DNA from: Bdellovibrionota bacterium
GTDB lineage: Bacteria > Bdellovibrionota_G > JALEGL01 > DATDPG01
Direction: 5' to 3'
Assembly (NCBI GenBank): GCA_035292885.1
Contig: DATDPG010000173.1
Span: forward strand, 1-36,256
DNA length: 36,256 bases
This document shows positions 17,626 to 26,380 of this stretch, piece after piece (the first letter of the stretch is position 1; each line of letters starts with the position of its first letter). Under the pieces are notes generated by a model. It saw only the letters and a list, made by a program, of their open reading frames with translations. It ran no database searches and was not told where the DNA came from. The position numbers and the translations under genes were made by a program.

Positions 17626-18738
17626 ATGGAGAGCTCAATAAAGAAGAAACTTTGCGGCTGCTTGGTCGCGATTCTATTAACGCAACCTGGCCTCTCAGCA
17701 TCAGCACAGGAGCCTGAACAGGCGCAGAGAATTCTGCAACCACGCAGAATAGAGGGATCGAGCTTTGGAACTAGGAAGGAAGAAGCGATTCTTCCTCAAG
17801 AAAAACTGCAACAGCAAGCTCCTGGTTTTATGATGCCAGGATCGACTCAGATGGGACTTACTTATCAGGTTCACGTCCTGGGTGAAGTTCATAAACCTGG
17901 GACCTATCGTGTACCTGCATCAAGCCGCCTGTCCGAGGCACTGGACAAGGCGGGTGGAATTCAAGGCCAAGGGTCCAGGCGTCGGATTGCGTTGAGGCGG
18001 GGGGGTAGGGAACGCGGGATTGATTACTTATCCTTTGAACTCTATGGAAACTTGGATGCGAATCCGTACCTTCTAGATAATGACGTGGTACGCGTGCCAT
18101 TACAACGCAACGTCGTTCTGATTGAAGGGACAATCAAGAGACCTGGAAATTATGAATTGAGAGACGAAAAAAATCTCGAGGATCTCTTGAAATTGGCCGG
18201 TGGTCCCACGCCCGGAATGGGGATTTCCGCCCCGATCAAAGTGATACGAATCAGTGATGAAGGGAAGGAGGTCGTTGAGGTCGAAAACAATAAAGTAAGG
18301 CGAGAACAGTTCTTGCTTAGGGACGCTGATACGGTCGTCTTTCCTCATATCCTGACCGCTAACCGGAAATTTGACTATAATCTAGCTAGTTTACCCGGAG
18401 ATAATGAACTCTTTTACCCCTCGTACGACGAAAGAATTTTTGTGCTGGGCGCAGTTGCGAAACCTGGACCGTATCCCTTTACTCCCTATTACGACATTCA
18501 GCAGTATCTTACTCTCGCTGGCGGAACGACACGGTTAGCCAAAGTGAAAAAAATCCAAGTGTTAGTACCGGGGGGAGGAAGCCAGCCATGGACAGCTGAA
18601 ACGCAAATTAACCCTGGCAATACGATCTTCGTTCCAGAGAAATATATGTCAGCCGAAAGCGTCCTTGCCCTTGTCTTGGCGCTGACAACAACGGTTTTGG
18701 GAATCACGACAACGATATTAACGATAAATAATAACTAG
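17626..18738 (+). CDS. SLBB-domain polysaccharide export protein (Wza-related)
   Basis: From ATG 17626 the product is 370 aa. It starts with a good signal peptide (basic MESSIKKK, hydrophobic CGCLVAILL, cleavage after SASA). An upstream in-frame TTG at 17524 would bury this signal and is rejected. Three SLBB-like ligand-binding beta domains follow: VHVLGEVHKPGTYRVP, VVLIEGTIKRPGNYEL and IFVLGAVAKPGPYPF, each followed by an L(x)LAGG-type segment. The protein ends in a hydrophobic helix (ESVLALVLALTTTVLGITTTIL). The usual N-terminal poly-export (PES) domain of Wza is absent. It would be periplasmic or outer-membrane associated and help export the glycan with the Wzz-like protein encoded next. 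Confidence 0.85.
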   Translation: MESSIKKKLCGCLVAILLTQPGLSASAQEPEQAQRILQPRRIEGSSFGTRKEEAILPQEKLQQQAPGFMMPGSTQMGLTYQVHVLGEVHKPGTYRVPASSRLSEALDKAGGIQGQGSRRRIALRRGGRERGIDYLSFELYGNLDANPYLLDNDVVRVPLQRNVVLIEGTIKRPGNYELRDEKNLEDLLKLAGGPTPGMGISAPIKVIRISDEGKEVVEVENNKVRREQFLLRDADTVVFPHILTANRKFDYNLASLPGDNELFYPSYDERIFVLGAVAKPGPYPFTPYYDIQQYLTLAGGTTRLAKVKKIQVLVPGGGSQPWTAETQINPGNTIFVPEKYMSAESVLALVLALTTTVLGITTTILTINNN

Positions 18739-18829
18739 TGAAGTCATTCCCTTGCCAATATGGTTTAGAATTGACACCTCTCGGTGTTAAAGGAGGGCGA
18801 GGGAAGTAGGGACGTAACCTGAAACCTTT

Positions 18830-20017
18830 ATGGATCGTGAATACATGGAAGATGAGATCAACCTCATACAATATTTCCGTATAATTGCCCGACGTTGGCG
18901 GATGATCACGGCCGTGGTGCTTGTTGTGACGGCGTGTTCTGTCTTGATTTCGTTGTTGCTCCCAAAGATTTACAAAGCCGAAGCGACCATCATGCCGATT
19001 GGTGGATCAAAAAGTGGAGGGCTCCAGGCAGCCGCACTTACACAAATGGGGCTTGGTGCATTGTTGGCGAATCTCGGAGCTACGTCCTCTTCTTCTGTTC
19101 AGATCATTGCCCTCCTAAACAGTCGAACATTGGCCGAAAGGATGATCGAGAAGTATGGGCTCATGGAGGTCCTGTACTCAAAACTTTGGGACCAAGAGCA
19201 TAAAAAGTGGAAGGTTAGCGGCGAAGACCAACCAACAATGGAAGACGCCGTGGCGAAACTCTTTCAGCACGTGACCTTCACCGACAACAAGAAGGCGCAG
19301 ACCATCAAAATCAAATTAGAGCTTGCGGATCCAGGTATTGCGGCAGAAATCGTAAACAATTACATTCGGGAACTAACGTATTTCATTAATGGGAACACAT
19401 TTACAGTGGCGAAGCGAAACCGGATATTTCTCGAGGACCAGCTGGAGAGAAACAAAGCGGAACTTTTGGAATCGGGAAAGGAACTGGCGGCATTTTATTC
19501 GACAAAAAAAATCTCAAACGTAATACCCACGTTAGATGTCGATGTATCGTTGACCAGTGGAATCCTTCAGAAAACTGTGGGCCAGACCATCGTTGGTCAG
19601 ACCTCCTCTCCCATCAACCCGAGCCCGATGGCCCAGACCCTGAAATCACTTCAGGAAACCCAAGAAAAGGCCCAAGATCTGCAGGAACAAGCACGCAGCG
19701 TTCAAGAGAAAATTCAAAAAGTGCGAATCGTTAAGAATGTTCCACAGCAAGTCTATCTGCAATACCTGACCCTTCGACGGGAACTGTTGGTTCAAGTCAA
19801 TTCGCTTTTAACCCAGCAATACGAACTCGCTAAGGCCGAAGAAGCCAAGGAAGATCTCAACTTTCAGGTCATCGATTGGGCAAAGGCTCCGATTCGAAAA
19901 TACAAACCAAACCGGCTCGTCATCGTGATCACATCTTTCATAACCTCTCTATTCCTGATTTTACTTTACACAATATTTCGAGATTACCTTGAACGCATGA
20001 AATCTGTTCGTGCCTAG
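18830..20017 (+). CDS. Wzz-like chain-length determinant / polysaccharide co-polymerase
   Basis: This 395-aa protein has the classic layout. A first membrane helix lies at about residues 24-44 (MITAVVLVVTACSVLISLLL), followed by a long periplasmic part with a coiled coil (residues about 195-225 and 268-300, rich in Glu, Lys and Gln). A second helix lies near 366-386, just after the APIRKYKPNR motif, which corresponds to the proline-rich segment of Wzz proteins. No tyrosine-kinase domain follows, so it is the Wzz/PCP type rather than a complete Wzc. It would set the length of polymer made by the Wzy-like enzyme. An in-frame ATG at 18845 is an alternative start, and neither has a clear ribosome site. 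A hairpin ACACC/GGTGT lies in the 91-nt gap upstream. Confidence 0.88.
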   Translation: MDREYMEDEINLIQYFRIIARRWRMITAVVLVVTACSVLISLLLPKIYKAEATIMPIGGSKSGGLQAAALTQMGLGALLANLGATSSSSVQIIALLNSRTLAERMIEKYGLMEVLYSKLWDQEHKKWKVSGEDQPTMEDAVAKLFQHVTFTDNKKAQTIKIKLELADPGIAAEIVNNYIRELTYFINGNTFTVAKRNRIFLEDQLERNKAELLESGKELAAFYSTKKISNVIPTLDVDVSLTSGILQKTVGQTIVGQTSSPINPSPMAQTLKSLQETQEKAQDLQEQARSVQEKIQKVRIVKNVPQQVYLQYLTLRRELLVQVNSLLTQQYELAKAEEAKEDLNFQVIDWAKAPIRKYKPNRLVIVITSFITSLFLILLYTIFRDYLERMKSVRA

Positions 20018-20165
20018 ACGGGCCCTGCAGATTCGTTCTGTTACGTGCAGTAAAATGGAATACCAAATTTCTGACGCCCGAAATATCTCATCGTCAAAAA
20101 ACTGGGACAATGCACGCAAATCTGTCTAATATCCTAAAATTACATGCGATTTTAATTGGGGTGCG

Positions 20166-20181
20166 TGGCACCGATCTTGCT
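20166..20181 (+). promoter_or_regulatory. Sigma-54 (-24/-12) promoter upstream of the 4,6-dehydratase gene
   Basis: The 16-base sequence TGGCACCGATCTTGCT matches the sigma-54 consensus TGGCAC-r-N4-TTGCW at all but the degenerate base. GG (20167-20168) and GC (20179-20180) are separated by exactly ten bases. Transcription would begin near 20192, 18 to 27 nt before the candidate start codons. Sigma-54 promoters need an enhancer-binding activator; I did not identify its site, though the 150 nt upstream are free of genes. Confidence 0.6.
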
Positions 20182-20218
20182 GGTTTCCATTTCATTCGTA
20201 TGAGATTCTGTGCAGACC

Positions 20219-22102
20219 ATGAGTAAGTTCACAAGTTACCGTCAGATAATTGACAGTATTGTCGTGCTCTTCATTGGAGCCGGGGCCTACGCGTTTGCGT
20301 TCTATCTGAGGTTTGAGTTCTCAATTCCTGTAACCGAATCGGAGACCCTACTTTACACACTGCCGATATTGCTGGTTGTAAGGTTGGTTGCCGCGCATGT
20401 TTTCGCGCTGCATCGTAGATCATGGCGGTACATGAGTCTTGTAGACGCGGTCGATATTTGCAAAGCGTCGCTCGCTGGGTCCGTGATCTTTGCCGTCATC
20501 GTGTTTTTGGTCGGAGGAACGGATCTCCCAAGGTCTGTATACCTGCTCGACGGCTTTTTATTCCCAGGATTCTTGATCGGTACGCACGTGTCCGCTCGGC
20601 TGCTTCTCGAACGACACGGTTGGAACGGAATCCGATATTGGAAACGAGTTCTAATCGTCGGTGCCGGCGATTCCGGACAAGCTCTAATTAAAGAACTTCA
20701 AGGTCGGATGAATCATTCCTACGATCCTGCGATCGCCGTCGACGATAATCGAAACAAACTGGGTTTGAAGATTCATGGGGTGCCGGTCGCAGGTACTCTT
20801 GCAGATGTCGAAGAGTTAGCCAGAATTCATCGGATCGACGAAGTGATCATTGCCTGCCACAAGCTTTCCAAGGAAAAATTGACGGATATCTATAATGCCT
20901 GTGAAAGATCGGGACTTCTGCTGAAGCGGGTTCCGCCTTTCGAAGACATTCTCGAAGGAAGATTCTCGCCACTCCAATTTCAGAATATTGAAATCGCCGA
21001 TCTCCTCCCGAGGTCGGGTGTGAAACTGGAAACTCCTGAGCTGGTGCAGTTCTACCACGGCAAGACCATTTTGGTGACCGGAGCGGGGGGATCTATTGGT
21101 TCGGAGCTTGTTCGGCAAATAGCCGGTTGGCATCCCAAACAAGTTCTTCTCTTGGAGCGCAGTGAATATCATCTGTACGAGATCGACTGTGAACTGAGAG
21201 AACGGTTTCCAGACACCGTTGCTATCTCCCTTATCGGAGATGTTGCGGACACTGCGCGAGTGGAACACATCATGAAGCAATATTCTCCTCAAATTGTGTT
21301 TCACGCGGCGGCATATAAGCATGTTCCCCTCATGGAATCCAACGCAAGCGAAGCTCTCAAGAACAACGTTCTTGGGACGGAGATCGTTACTAGTCTTGCA
21401 ATGAAATACGGCGTGGAGAAGTTTGTCCTGATTTCTACGGATAAGGCAGTTAGTCCATGCAATGTTATGGGATATACGAAACGGATCGCCGAGCTCGTGC
21501 TCTCGGAAAAGTTCGGTTGCTCACGAACGCAGTATATGGCCGTCAGATTCGGAAACGTTCTGGATAGTGCGGGAAGCGTGGTCCCGCTTTTTAGGCGGCA
21601 AATCGCCAGTGGTGGTCCTGTGACCGTTACCCATCCCGAGATCGAACGATATTTCATGACCATTCCAGAGGCTGTGCAACTGGTCCTCGCTGCCGGGAGG
21701 ATGGGAAAAGGAGGAGAGATATTTGTTTTGGACATGGGAAATCCGGTAAGAGTTCTTGATCTGGCAAAACGGATGATCGAATTGTCCGGCATGCATCACG
21801 TTCAGGTTCGATACATCGGGTTGCGTCCCGGCGAGAAATTAACTGAAGAGCTGGTGGACGACTCAGAGCGACTTTATTCCACAGACAATCGGAAGATCAG
21901 CGTCATCTACCCGGAACGACGATCCGAAGCGATCATCTCAGGCTGGATTTCAGCGCTTCTAAGAGAAGTCGACGATTTGTCGGATGAACAGGTGGTGGAA
22001 GCCCTTAAAAAAATTATCCGACAAGCGGACAAATTGAAGGGGCACTCGGAGACCGCTGAGGAGAATGTCGTTGCAATCTCTTCCGGCGCTGGTCGTTTGT
22101 AA
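20219..22102 (+). CDS. Membrane-anchored UDP-N-acetylhexosamine 4,6-dehydratase (FlaA1/PglF/WbpM type)
   Basis: This 627-aa protein (ATG 20219; a GTG at 20210 would add three residues) has four N-terminal membrane helices within about residues 10-125, and a first Rossmann region (LIVGAGDSGQALIKEL near 148). The catalytic short-chain dehydrogenase domain begins at ILVTGAGGSIGSELVRQI near 281. The motif STDKAVSPCNVMGYTKRIAEL has Met in place of the SDR catalytic Tyr (M-x3-K), as in WbpM and PglF. These enzymes convert UDP-GlcNAc to the 4-keto-6-deoxy sugar, the usual substrate for a DegT aminotransferase such as the one encoded at 2776. A sigma-54 promoter match lies just upstream. The gene converges with the lipoprotein gene. 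Confidence 0.93.
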   Translation: MSKFTSYRQIIDSIVVLFIGAGAYAFAFYLRFEFSIPVTESETLLYTLPILLVVRLVAAHVFALHRRSWRYMSLVDAVDICKASLAGSVIFAVIVFLVGGTDLPRSVYLLDGFLFPGFLIGTHVSARLLLERHGWNGIRYWKRVLIVGAGDSGQALIKELQGRMNHSYDPAIAVDDNRNKLGLKIHGVPVAGTLADVEELARIHRIDEVIIACHKLSKEKLTDIYNACERSGLLLKRVPPFEDILEGRFSPLQFQNIEIADLLPRSGVKLETPELVQFYHGKTILVTGAGGSIGSELVRQIAGWHPKQVLLLERSEYHLYEIDCELRERFPDTVAISLIGDVADTARVEHIMKQYSPQIVFHAAAYKHVPLMESNASEALKNNVLGTEIVTSLAMKYGVEKFVLISTDKAVSPCNVMGYTKRIAELVLSEKFGCSRTQYMAVRFGNVLDSAGSVVPLFRRQIASGGPVTVTHPEIERYFMTIPEAVQLVLAAGRMGKGGEIFVLDMGNPVRVLDLAKRMIELSGMHHVQVRYIGLRPGEKLTEELVDDSERLYSTDNRKISVIYPERRSEAIISGWISALLREVDDLSDEQVVEALKKIIRQADKLKGHSETAEENVVAISSGAGRL

Positions 22103-22304
22103 GAGTGCAAGGGTTCCGTGAAATACGGGAGAATTCACGTTTTGAATGGTCTTGTCTCCTTCTTCGAAATCGCTGCATTCTTATGGATTCGGAGATACTG
22201 TTGCGTATGGTTGTCGTCATTTTGGCGGGATTCGACACCCGTTAATTGTCCGGGACAAATCCTAATTACATTTTGGGTCGAGACGAGGAACTGATGGGAC
22301 CTGA
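22103..22304. other. Convergent intergenic spacer (202 nt)
   Basis: This spacer separates the 3' ends of the dehydratase and lipoprotein genes. I see no gene. It contains a short inverted repeat TTGTCC-g-GGACAA (22246-22258) without a T-run, and no clear factor-independent terminator. It also marks the visible change from the A+T-richer glycan cluster to the G+C-richer right half. Confidence 0.4.
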
Positions 22305-23171
22305 TTACGGATACTCAGCAGGGTTTTCAATCCAACCGAGAATTCTCAAAGAAGCGTTATCGGCGGCCTGAGTGACATAGCCGTATATTTTTTGTGGGTG
22401 TGTAATTGGCCATGAAAGATATTGGAAGATCGTGCCAGTCGCGGAAGTGGCTTTTAGCGCGGTTATGGATGAGTCACGGTGGGACGACAAAGACAGAGAA
22501 TCGTCAGGAGTCGGGCTCACCATATGCGCTCGTAGTCGAACGATCTTCGCTCCGATCGGAACTTTGAGCGTGTATTCCGTTATATTGGGTTCTATTGTCG
22601 TCTCCGTAATGTTGACATCAAACGCATAATTCCCTTGATTCATCTGAACGTTTCCACCCACCGACGTGAATGGGATGATTTCAGCCGCACCTCCCCCATC
22701 GGTGATGAACGCACCTAAATAAGTTGCCTGTCCTGCAAAACCGACTGGGCCGGAGTTCGGATCATTCAGGGAAGCAATAAGGTCAAAGCCGGTTCCTGAT
22801 TCGGCCGGGATGGCGTAGAGGTAATAAAGTGAATTAATGGCCACGGTGCCAGCGTCGATACCGTTTCGAACAGAGTTATCGACATTGAGAACCGCGTTGG
22901 CGCTATTTGAATAAATCGTTCCGTTGATGGCCACGCGGGAAGGTTGGGCGTTCGTTGCCGGGACAATCAGTTCTTTGACGTTTGCGTCGGCAGGCTTGGA
23001 ATAGAAGTCGGGTCGCCGCAACGATACAGCGATTGCTGCGCTAGCATCTTGACCGGCTGCCCCAGTGTCGCCCTTTTCCCCTTTTATGTCGTTTGCGCAG
23101 CCGAGAAGTAAAAGGAGGAAAGCTATTGAGAGCGCTCCGCGAGTTGCCAGGGTGGATTTAATTTCATGCAT
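22305..23171 (-). CDS. Lipoprotein with short collagen-like segment and beta-rich domain
   Basis: The product is 288 aa from ATG 23171, chosen because AAGGAG lies eight bases upstream and the next residues form a lipoprotein signal (IAFLLLLLGC, lipobox LLGC, lipidated Cys about residue 24). After the Cys comes a short collagen-type repeat (GEKGDTGAAGQD, four Gly-X-Y triplets). About 230 residues follow that look all-beta, with many Asn, Thr and Ser, and alternate hydrophobic residues. Collagen triplets followed by a beta domain often form trimeric surface stalks. Four triplets is very short for a stable triple helix. I do not recognise the C-terminal domain. An upstream in-frame start at 23285 would bury the signal peptide. 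Confidence 0.75.
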   Translation of the reverse strand: MHEIKSTLATRGALSIAFLLLLLGCANDIKGEKGDTGAAGQDASAAIAVSLRRPDFYSKPADANVKELIVPATNAQPSRVAINGTIYSNSANAVLNVDNSVRNGIDAGTVAINSLYYLYAIPAESGTGFDLIASLNDPNSGPVGFAGQATYLGAFITDGGGAAEIIPFTSVGGNVQMNQGNYAFDVNITETTIEPNITEYTLKVPIGAKIVRLRAHMVSPTPDDSLSLSSHRDSSITALKATSATGTIFQYLSWPITHPQKIYGYVTQAADNASLRILGWIENPAEYP

Positions 23172-23417
23172 TGTCTTGTCTCCTTTTGGATTCGGGCAGC
23201 CTAAAGCGTGGCGTCGGGTCTGCAAAGGACTTTTTGGTTCGTGATGGATCATCGGCGACGGACGGCTTATCAAGAGCAATGCCAAATTCGGCGCTGGTAA
23301 CTATTTGAAATATAACGACGATTCTGGCGTGAATTTGAGGTGGCTCCGTTCGGAATCTTGAGTTGAACCCCGTTGGTTTGGTTCTCGGTCGGTCTTGAGT
23401 CGTGCTAGCCTGCGCGC
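23172..23417. promoter_or_regulatory. Divergent intergenic region, lipoprotein and XPB operon
   Basis: This 246-nt region lies between divergent genes. The lipoprotein ribosome site (AAGGAG on the minus strand) is at its left end. No convincing sigma-70 pair, operator or small gene was seen. The helicase GTG at 23418 has no Shine-Dalgarno-like sequence, so leaderless or weak initiation is possible. Confidence 0.35.
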
Positions 23418-24818
23418 GTGCGGCTTCGCTTCGATCAGGGTTCTCTCGTCGTCGATCCGGAGGGGGTGGAAAAGCTCCCTTCGTGCGTCCGCTGGGATCC
23501 GCGTGTGGGGCTTTGGCGGGCGTTGGCGATGCACTTTTTCGATCTGAGGGCGTTTTGCCGGGCGGGAGGGGTTCCGTTCGCGGCGGAGTTTCTTCCATTC
23601 GCGACTCTCCAGAAAAAGATCGGGTCCAGTCGTGTGTCGCCTTTATTGCGGGCGTTTCAGGAGGAGGCGCTGGCGGCGTGGCGGGTGGAAAAAGGGAGGG
23701 GGGTGGTGATTCTTCCGACGGGCGCGGGGAAGACGCGGCTGGCGGTGGAGGCGATCGGGCGGACGAGCCGGTCGGCTCTGGTGGTCGTGCCGACGCTGGA
23801 GCTTTTGGCGCAGTGGTATTCGGTCCTCTCCGAGTCGTTTGGCGGCGAGGTCGGGAGACTGGGAGGGGGCGAGCACGAAATCCGACCGTTGACCGTGACG
23901 ACATACGACAGCGCGTATCGCTGGATCGATCGCTACGGAGACCGGTTCGCGCTTCTGGTCTTTGACGAAGTCCACCACCTGCCGGCGCCGAGTTACGTAC
24001 AGATCGCGCAGATGTCCGTGGCGCCGTTTCGACTCGGCCTCACGGCCACGTTCGAGCGGGGGGATTTCCGGCACGTGCCGCTGTCCGAGTGGGTCGGCCC
24101 CGTCGTCTACCGCCGGTCGATCGACGAACTTTCGGGCGAGGCTCTCGCTTCCTATCGAACCGAGATCCGAAAAGTGGAGATGACCGTCGTGGAAAAGGAG
24201 GAGTTCGAAACACAGGACCGGATCTATCGGACGTACCTCCGTCAGGCCGGGATTCGGGGGCGGAAGGCGTTCGATAGCTTGCTCGATTTGGCGGCGCGGG
24301 ACGGCCGGGCGTGGCGCGCGCTGGCGGCGCATCGTAGGGCCAGGCGAGTCGTGGCGGGAGCTTCGGCGAAAGTGGAGCTGGTCGGAGAGCTATTGGGGCA
24401 GTACGCGGACAGCAAGATATTGATCTTCACGGAGTATAACGACCTCGTTTACCGGCTTTCGAAAGAATATTTGATTCCCGCGATCACGCATCTGACGTCG
24501 CCGAAGGAGCGCCGGTGGATCTTATCGTCGTTTCGAGAGGGAAAAATCCGGGCGATCGTGACGTCGAAGGTCTTGAACGAGGGCGTGGATGTTCCGGAGG
24601 CGGACGTCGCGATTGTCTTGGGTGGAAGCGGGAGCCGTCGTGAGCATGTCCAGCGCTTGGGAAGGATTCTCCGTCCGCTTCCTGGGAAAGAAGCGCTCCT
24701 GATTGAAGTAATCACCAAAGCGGAGCGGGGTCTTTCCTACCGGCGGCGAAACGATTCGGCGTTCCGGCGGAAGCGTCCGGCGGCGCAACAGGAGCTACTT
24801 TTCAATGCTCACCAGTGA
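23418..24818 (+). CDS. Archaeal-type XPB (Rad25/Ssl2) superfamily 2 helicase
   Basis: The 466-aa protein follows archaeal XPB over its whole length. An N-terminal damage-recognition-like domain occupies about residues 1-75. Helicase domain 1 has Walker A TGAGKT (101-106), the DEVH box at 183-186 and LTAT at 208-211. A thumb-like insertion lies near 270-310. Helicase domain 2 has ILIFTEYNDLVYRLS, IPAITHLTS, LNEGVDVPEADV and QRLGRILRP. XPB enzymes are ATP-dependent 3'-5' DNA-opening motors. The RED motif after LTAT reads Arg-Gly-Asp here. The last 14 nt overlap the start of the Bax1-like gene, as expected for the known XPB-Bax1 helicase-nuclease complex. The GTG start matches the usual 'RLRF' beginning. 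Confidence 0.92.
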   Translation: MRLRFDQGSLVVDPEGVEKLPSCVRWDPRVGLWRALAMHFFDLRAFCRAGGVPFAAEFLPFATLQKKIGSSRVSPLLRAFQEEALAAWRVEKGRGVVILPTGAGKTRLAVEAIGRTSRSALVVVPTLELLAQWYSVLSESFGGEVGRLGGGEHEIRPLTVTTYDSAYRWIDRYGDRFALLVFDEVHHLPAPSYVQIAQMSVAPFRLGLTATFERGDFRHVPLSEWVGPVVYRRSIDELSGEALASYRTEIRKVEMTVVEKEEFETQDRIYRTYLRQAGIRGRKAFDSLLDLAARDGRAWRALAAHRRARRVVAGASAKVELVGELLGQYADSKILIFTEYNDLVYRLSKEYLIPAITHLTSPKERRWILSSFREGKIRAIVTSKVLNEGVDVPEADVAIVLGGSGSRREHVQRLGRILRPLPGKEALLIEVITKAERGLSYRRRNDSAFRRKRPAAQQELLFNAHQ

Positions 24819-26001
24819 GCTTCTCCGATATCGCGCGGAGGGGGGAGACATCCGTCCCTATCGACTGGATCGCCGGGCGCGAGTTTTGGCCTCGCGTCTG
24901 ATCGATGCCTATCGCTTGAGCCAAGGGAAGAAACGTTCTCTCCTCGACCGGTCGCTTTTGGAAGTGGAGGGGACGACATCGGACGTCGTCGTGGCGAGGG
25001 GACTCTCGAAGCTTTTGGAAGAGCGGGCGGTTTTTCTTTTGGATTCGCTGATCAATCCGGAGGAGGTTCGAAAGGAACTGTTTCGCCGGGCGGCGGAGCG
25101 AGGTGTTGTGCGTCGTGGATCGGAGGAGGCTCTGGGGGTCTTGCGAAGCGTAGCGGAGGAATTTTCGGTTTCGGTGCCGGACGTCGAGGCATCGCTCTTC
25201 GCCGATCTTCCCGAGGAGCGGCTGATGATCGAATTCACGCGGCCCGAGCCGGAGTGGTTGGTCGACCGGTACAATCTCGCCCAGGTGCAGGGACTGCTTT
25301 ATTCGGCCACCGCAATGAAATGCCGATTTGAAGGGGAGCTGCGGAAAATCTTCACGCACCTTCGATTGGGCCAGCTGATGTACACGATGACGTCGCTCGG
25401 AGTTGGAAAGTATGAGCTCGCCATCGACGGGCCCGTCTCGCTCCTGCGGCGAACAAGACGGTACGGAATTCGGATGGCGAAGTTCCTCCCCGCCGTATTG
25501 CTGGCCAAGGATTATCGGATCGAAGCGGCGCTGCAGATCCGCGGGTCCACTTACAAGCTCTCGATCGACCCGTCGTGGGGATTGAAGAGCCACTACAATC
25601 CGAACCCGGAGTTTGACAGCCGAATCGAACGCCAATTCTCCGAGCGGTTTCTGGCGCTGGAGTCTCCGTGGAAGCTCGAGCGGGAAGGAACGGTGATCGA
25701 TCTCGGCGGCCAGGTGATGATCCCGGACTTTACGTTCCGCCATCCGGACGGCCGCGTGGCTCATCTGGAAATCGTCGGGTTTTGGACGGAGAGCTATCTG
25801 GAGCGAAAACTAAAGAAACTGGCCGCCGTGAAAGGCGTGAGGTTGCTGGTGGCGGTATCCAAGACACTCGCGTGCCACGAAGCTCGTTTCTCGGACGCGG
25901 CGCGGATTCTCTGGTTCAAAGACAAACTGGATCCGAAGGACGTGTTGGCCCGACTCGATAGACCGTCTGACGACCGCGTGGTACTTTTCGAACGTGACTG
26001 A
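24805..26001 (+). CDS. Bax1-like nuclease (DUF790), partner of XPB
   Basis: The 398-aa product is recognisable as Bax1 (DUF790). It begins MLTSELLRYR, with ERLMIEFTRPEPEWLVDRYNLAQ-type middle motifs (LVDRYNLAQVQGLLY near 152) and GKYELAIDGPVSLLRRT near 201. The C-terminal part has PD-(D/E)XK-like nuclease features: acidic Glu269, Asp271 and Glu275, PDF at 307-309, and LEIVGFW at 321-327 with Glu322; the usual Lys is not at the canonical position. Bax1 is established as a structure-specific nuclease that binds archaeal XPB. The 14-nt overlap with the helicase gene fits a stoichiometric complex. It overlaps the HEPN gene by 8 nt. Repair is the likely role; defence is possible. Confidence 0.9.
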   Translation: MLTSELLRYRAEGGDIRPYRLDRRARVLASRLIDAYRLSQGKKRSLLDRSLLEVEGTTSDVVVARGLSKLLEERAVFLLDSLINPEEVRKELFRRAAERGVVRRGSEEALGVLRSVAEEFSVSVPDVEASLFADLPEERLMIEFTRPEPEWLVDRYNLAQVQGLLYSATAMKCRFEGELRKIFTHLRLGQLMYTMTSLGVGKYELAIDGPVSLLRRTRRYGIRMAKFLPAVLLAKDYRIEAALQIRGSTYKLSIDPSWGLKSHYNPNPEFDSRIERQFSERFLALESPWKLEREGTVIDLGGQVMIPDFTFRHPDGRVAHLEIVGFWTESYLERKLKKLAAVKGVRLLVAVSKTLACHEARFSDAARILWFKDKLDPKDVLARLDRPSDDRVVLFERD

Positions 26002-26380
26002 AGATCGATCACAGGACTGGCTTCGACAAGCCAAGAATGACCTGAAGTTTGCGCGTGTCGCGTTGGAGGGCGGGTTTTATTCGCAAACCTGCTTCATCTG
26101 TCAGCAAGCTGCGGAGAAAGCCATGAAGGCGACCTTGTATTCAAAAGGTGCGAAGGCTGTCATCACACATAGCCTGCGAAAATTGTGCGAAGAACTCGGT
26201 GTCAATTTGAAATTGATCGCGGCGGCCAAAGTCTTGGACCAATACTATCTTTCGGGGCGCTACCCCGATGCCTTGCCGGACGGCGCTCCATTTGAGACGT
26301 TTACCGAAACCCAGGCGCGCGACGCATTTCGAGACGCCAAGTTGTTCATCGCTCACGCGGTTCGTTGGATGAAATCATGA
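25994..26380 (+). CDS. HEPN-domain protein, first gene of a HEPN/MNT pair
   Basis: The 128-aa protein is a HEPN domain of the PF05168 type: WLRQAKNDLKFARVAL near residue 9, the cysteine-containing FICQQAAEKAMKATL near 34, THSLRKLCEEL near 58, and YYLSGRYPDALPDG near 84. No strict RX4-6H ribonuclease motif is present (the last helix has RDAKLFIAH with seven intervening residues), so RNase activity is doubtful. HEPN/MNT pairs act as toxin-antitoxin modules in some bacteria, in which the nucleotidyltransferase adenylylates the HEPN protein. The start is GTG, overlapping the end of bax1 by 8 nt, and its TGA overlaps the MNT start. Confidence 0.88.
   Translation: MTEDRSQDWLRQAKNDLKFARVALEGGFYSQTCFICQQAAEKAMKATLYSKGAKAVITHSLRKLCEELGVNLKLIAAAKVLDQYYLSGRYPDALPDGAPFETFTETQARDAFRDAKLFIAHAVRWMKS

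Noticed and set aside
18771-18776. Perfect TTGACA upstream of the Wzz-like gene
   Set aside because: No acceptable -10 hexamer at 16 to 18 nt, and it overlaps a small hairpin; not called a promoter.
22246-22258. TTGTCC-g-GGACAA as terminator of the dehydratase gene
   Set aside because: Single-base loop and no T-run; at most a protein-binding site.
23164-23904. 246-codon Pro/Arg-rich frame antisense to the helicase start
   Set aside because: Low-complexity composition typical of an antisense shadow in G+C-rich DNA, and it overlaps the XPB gene and the lipoprotein start.
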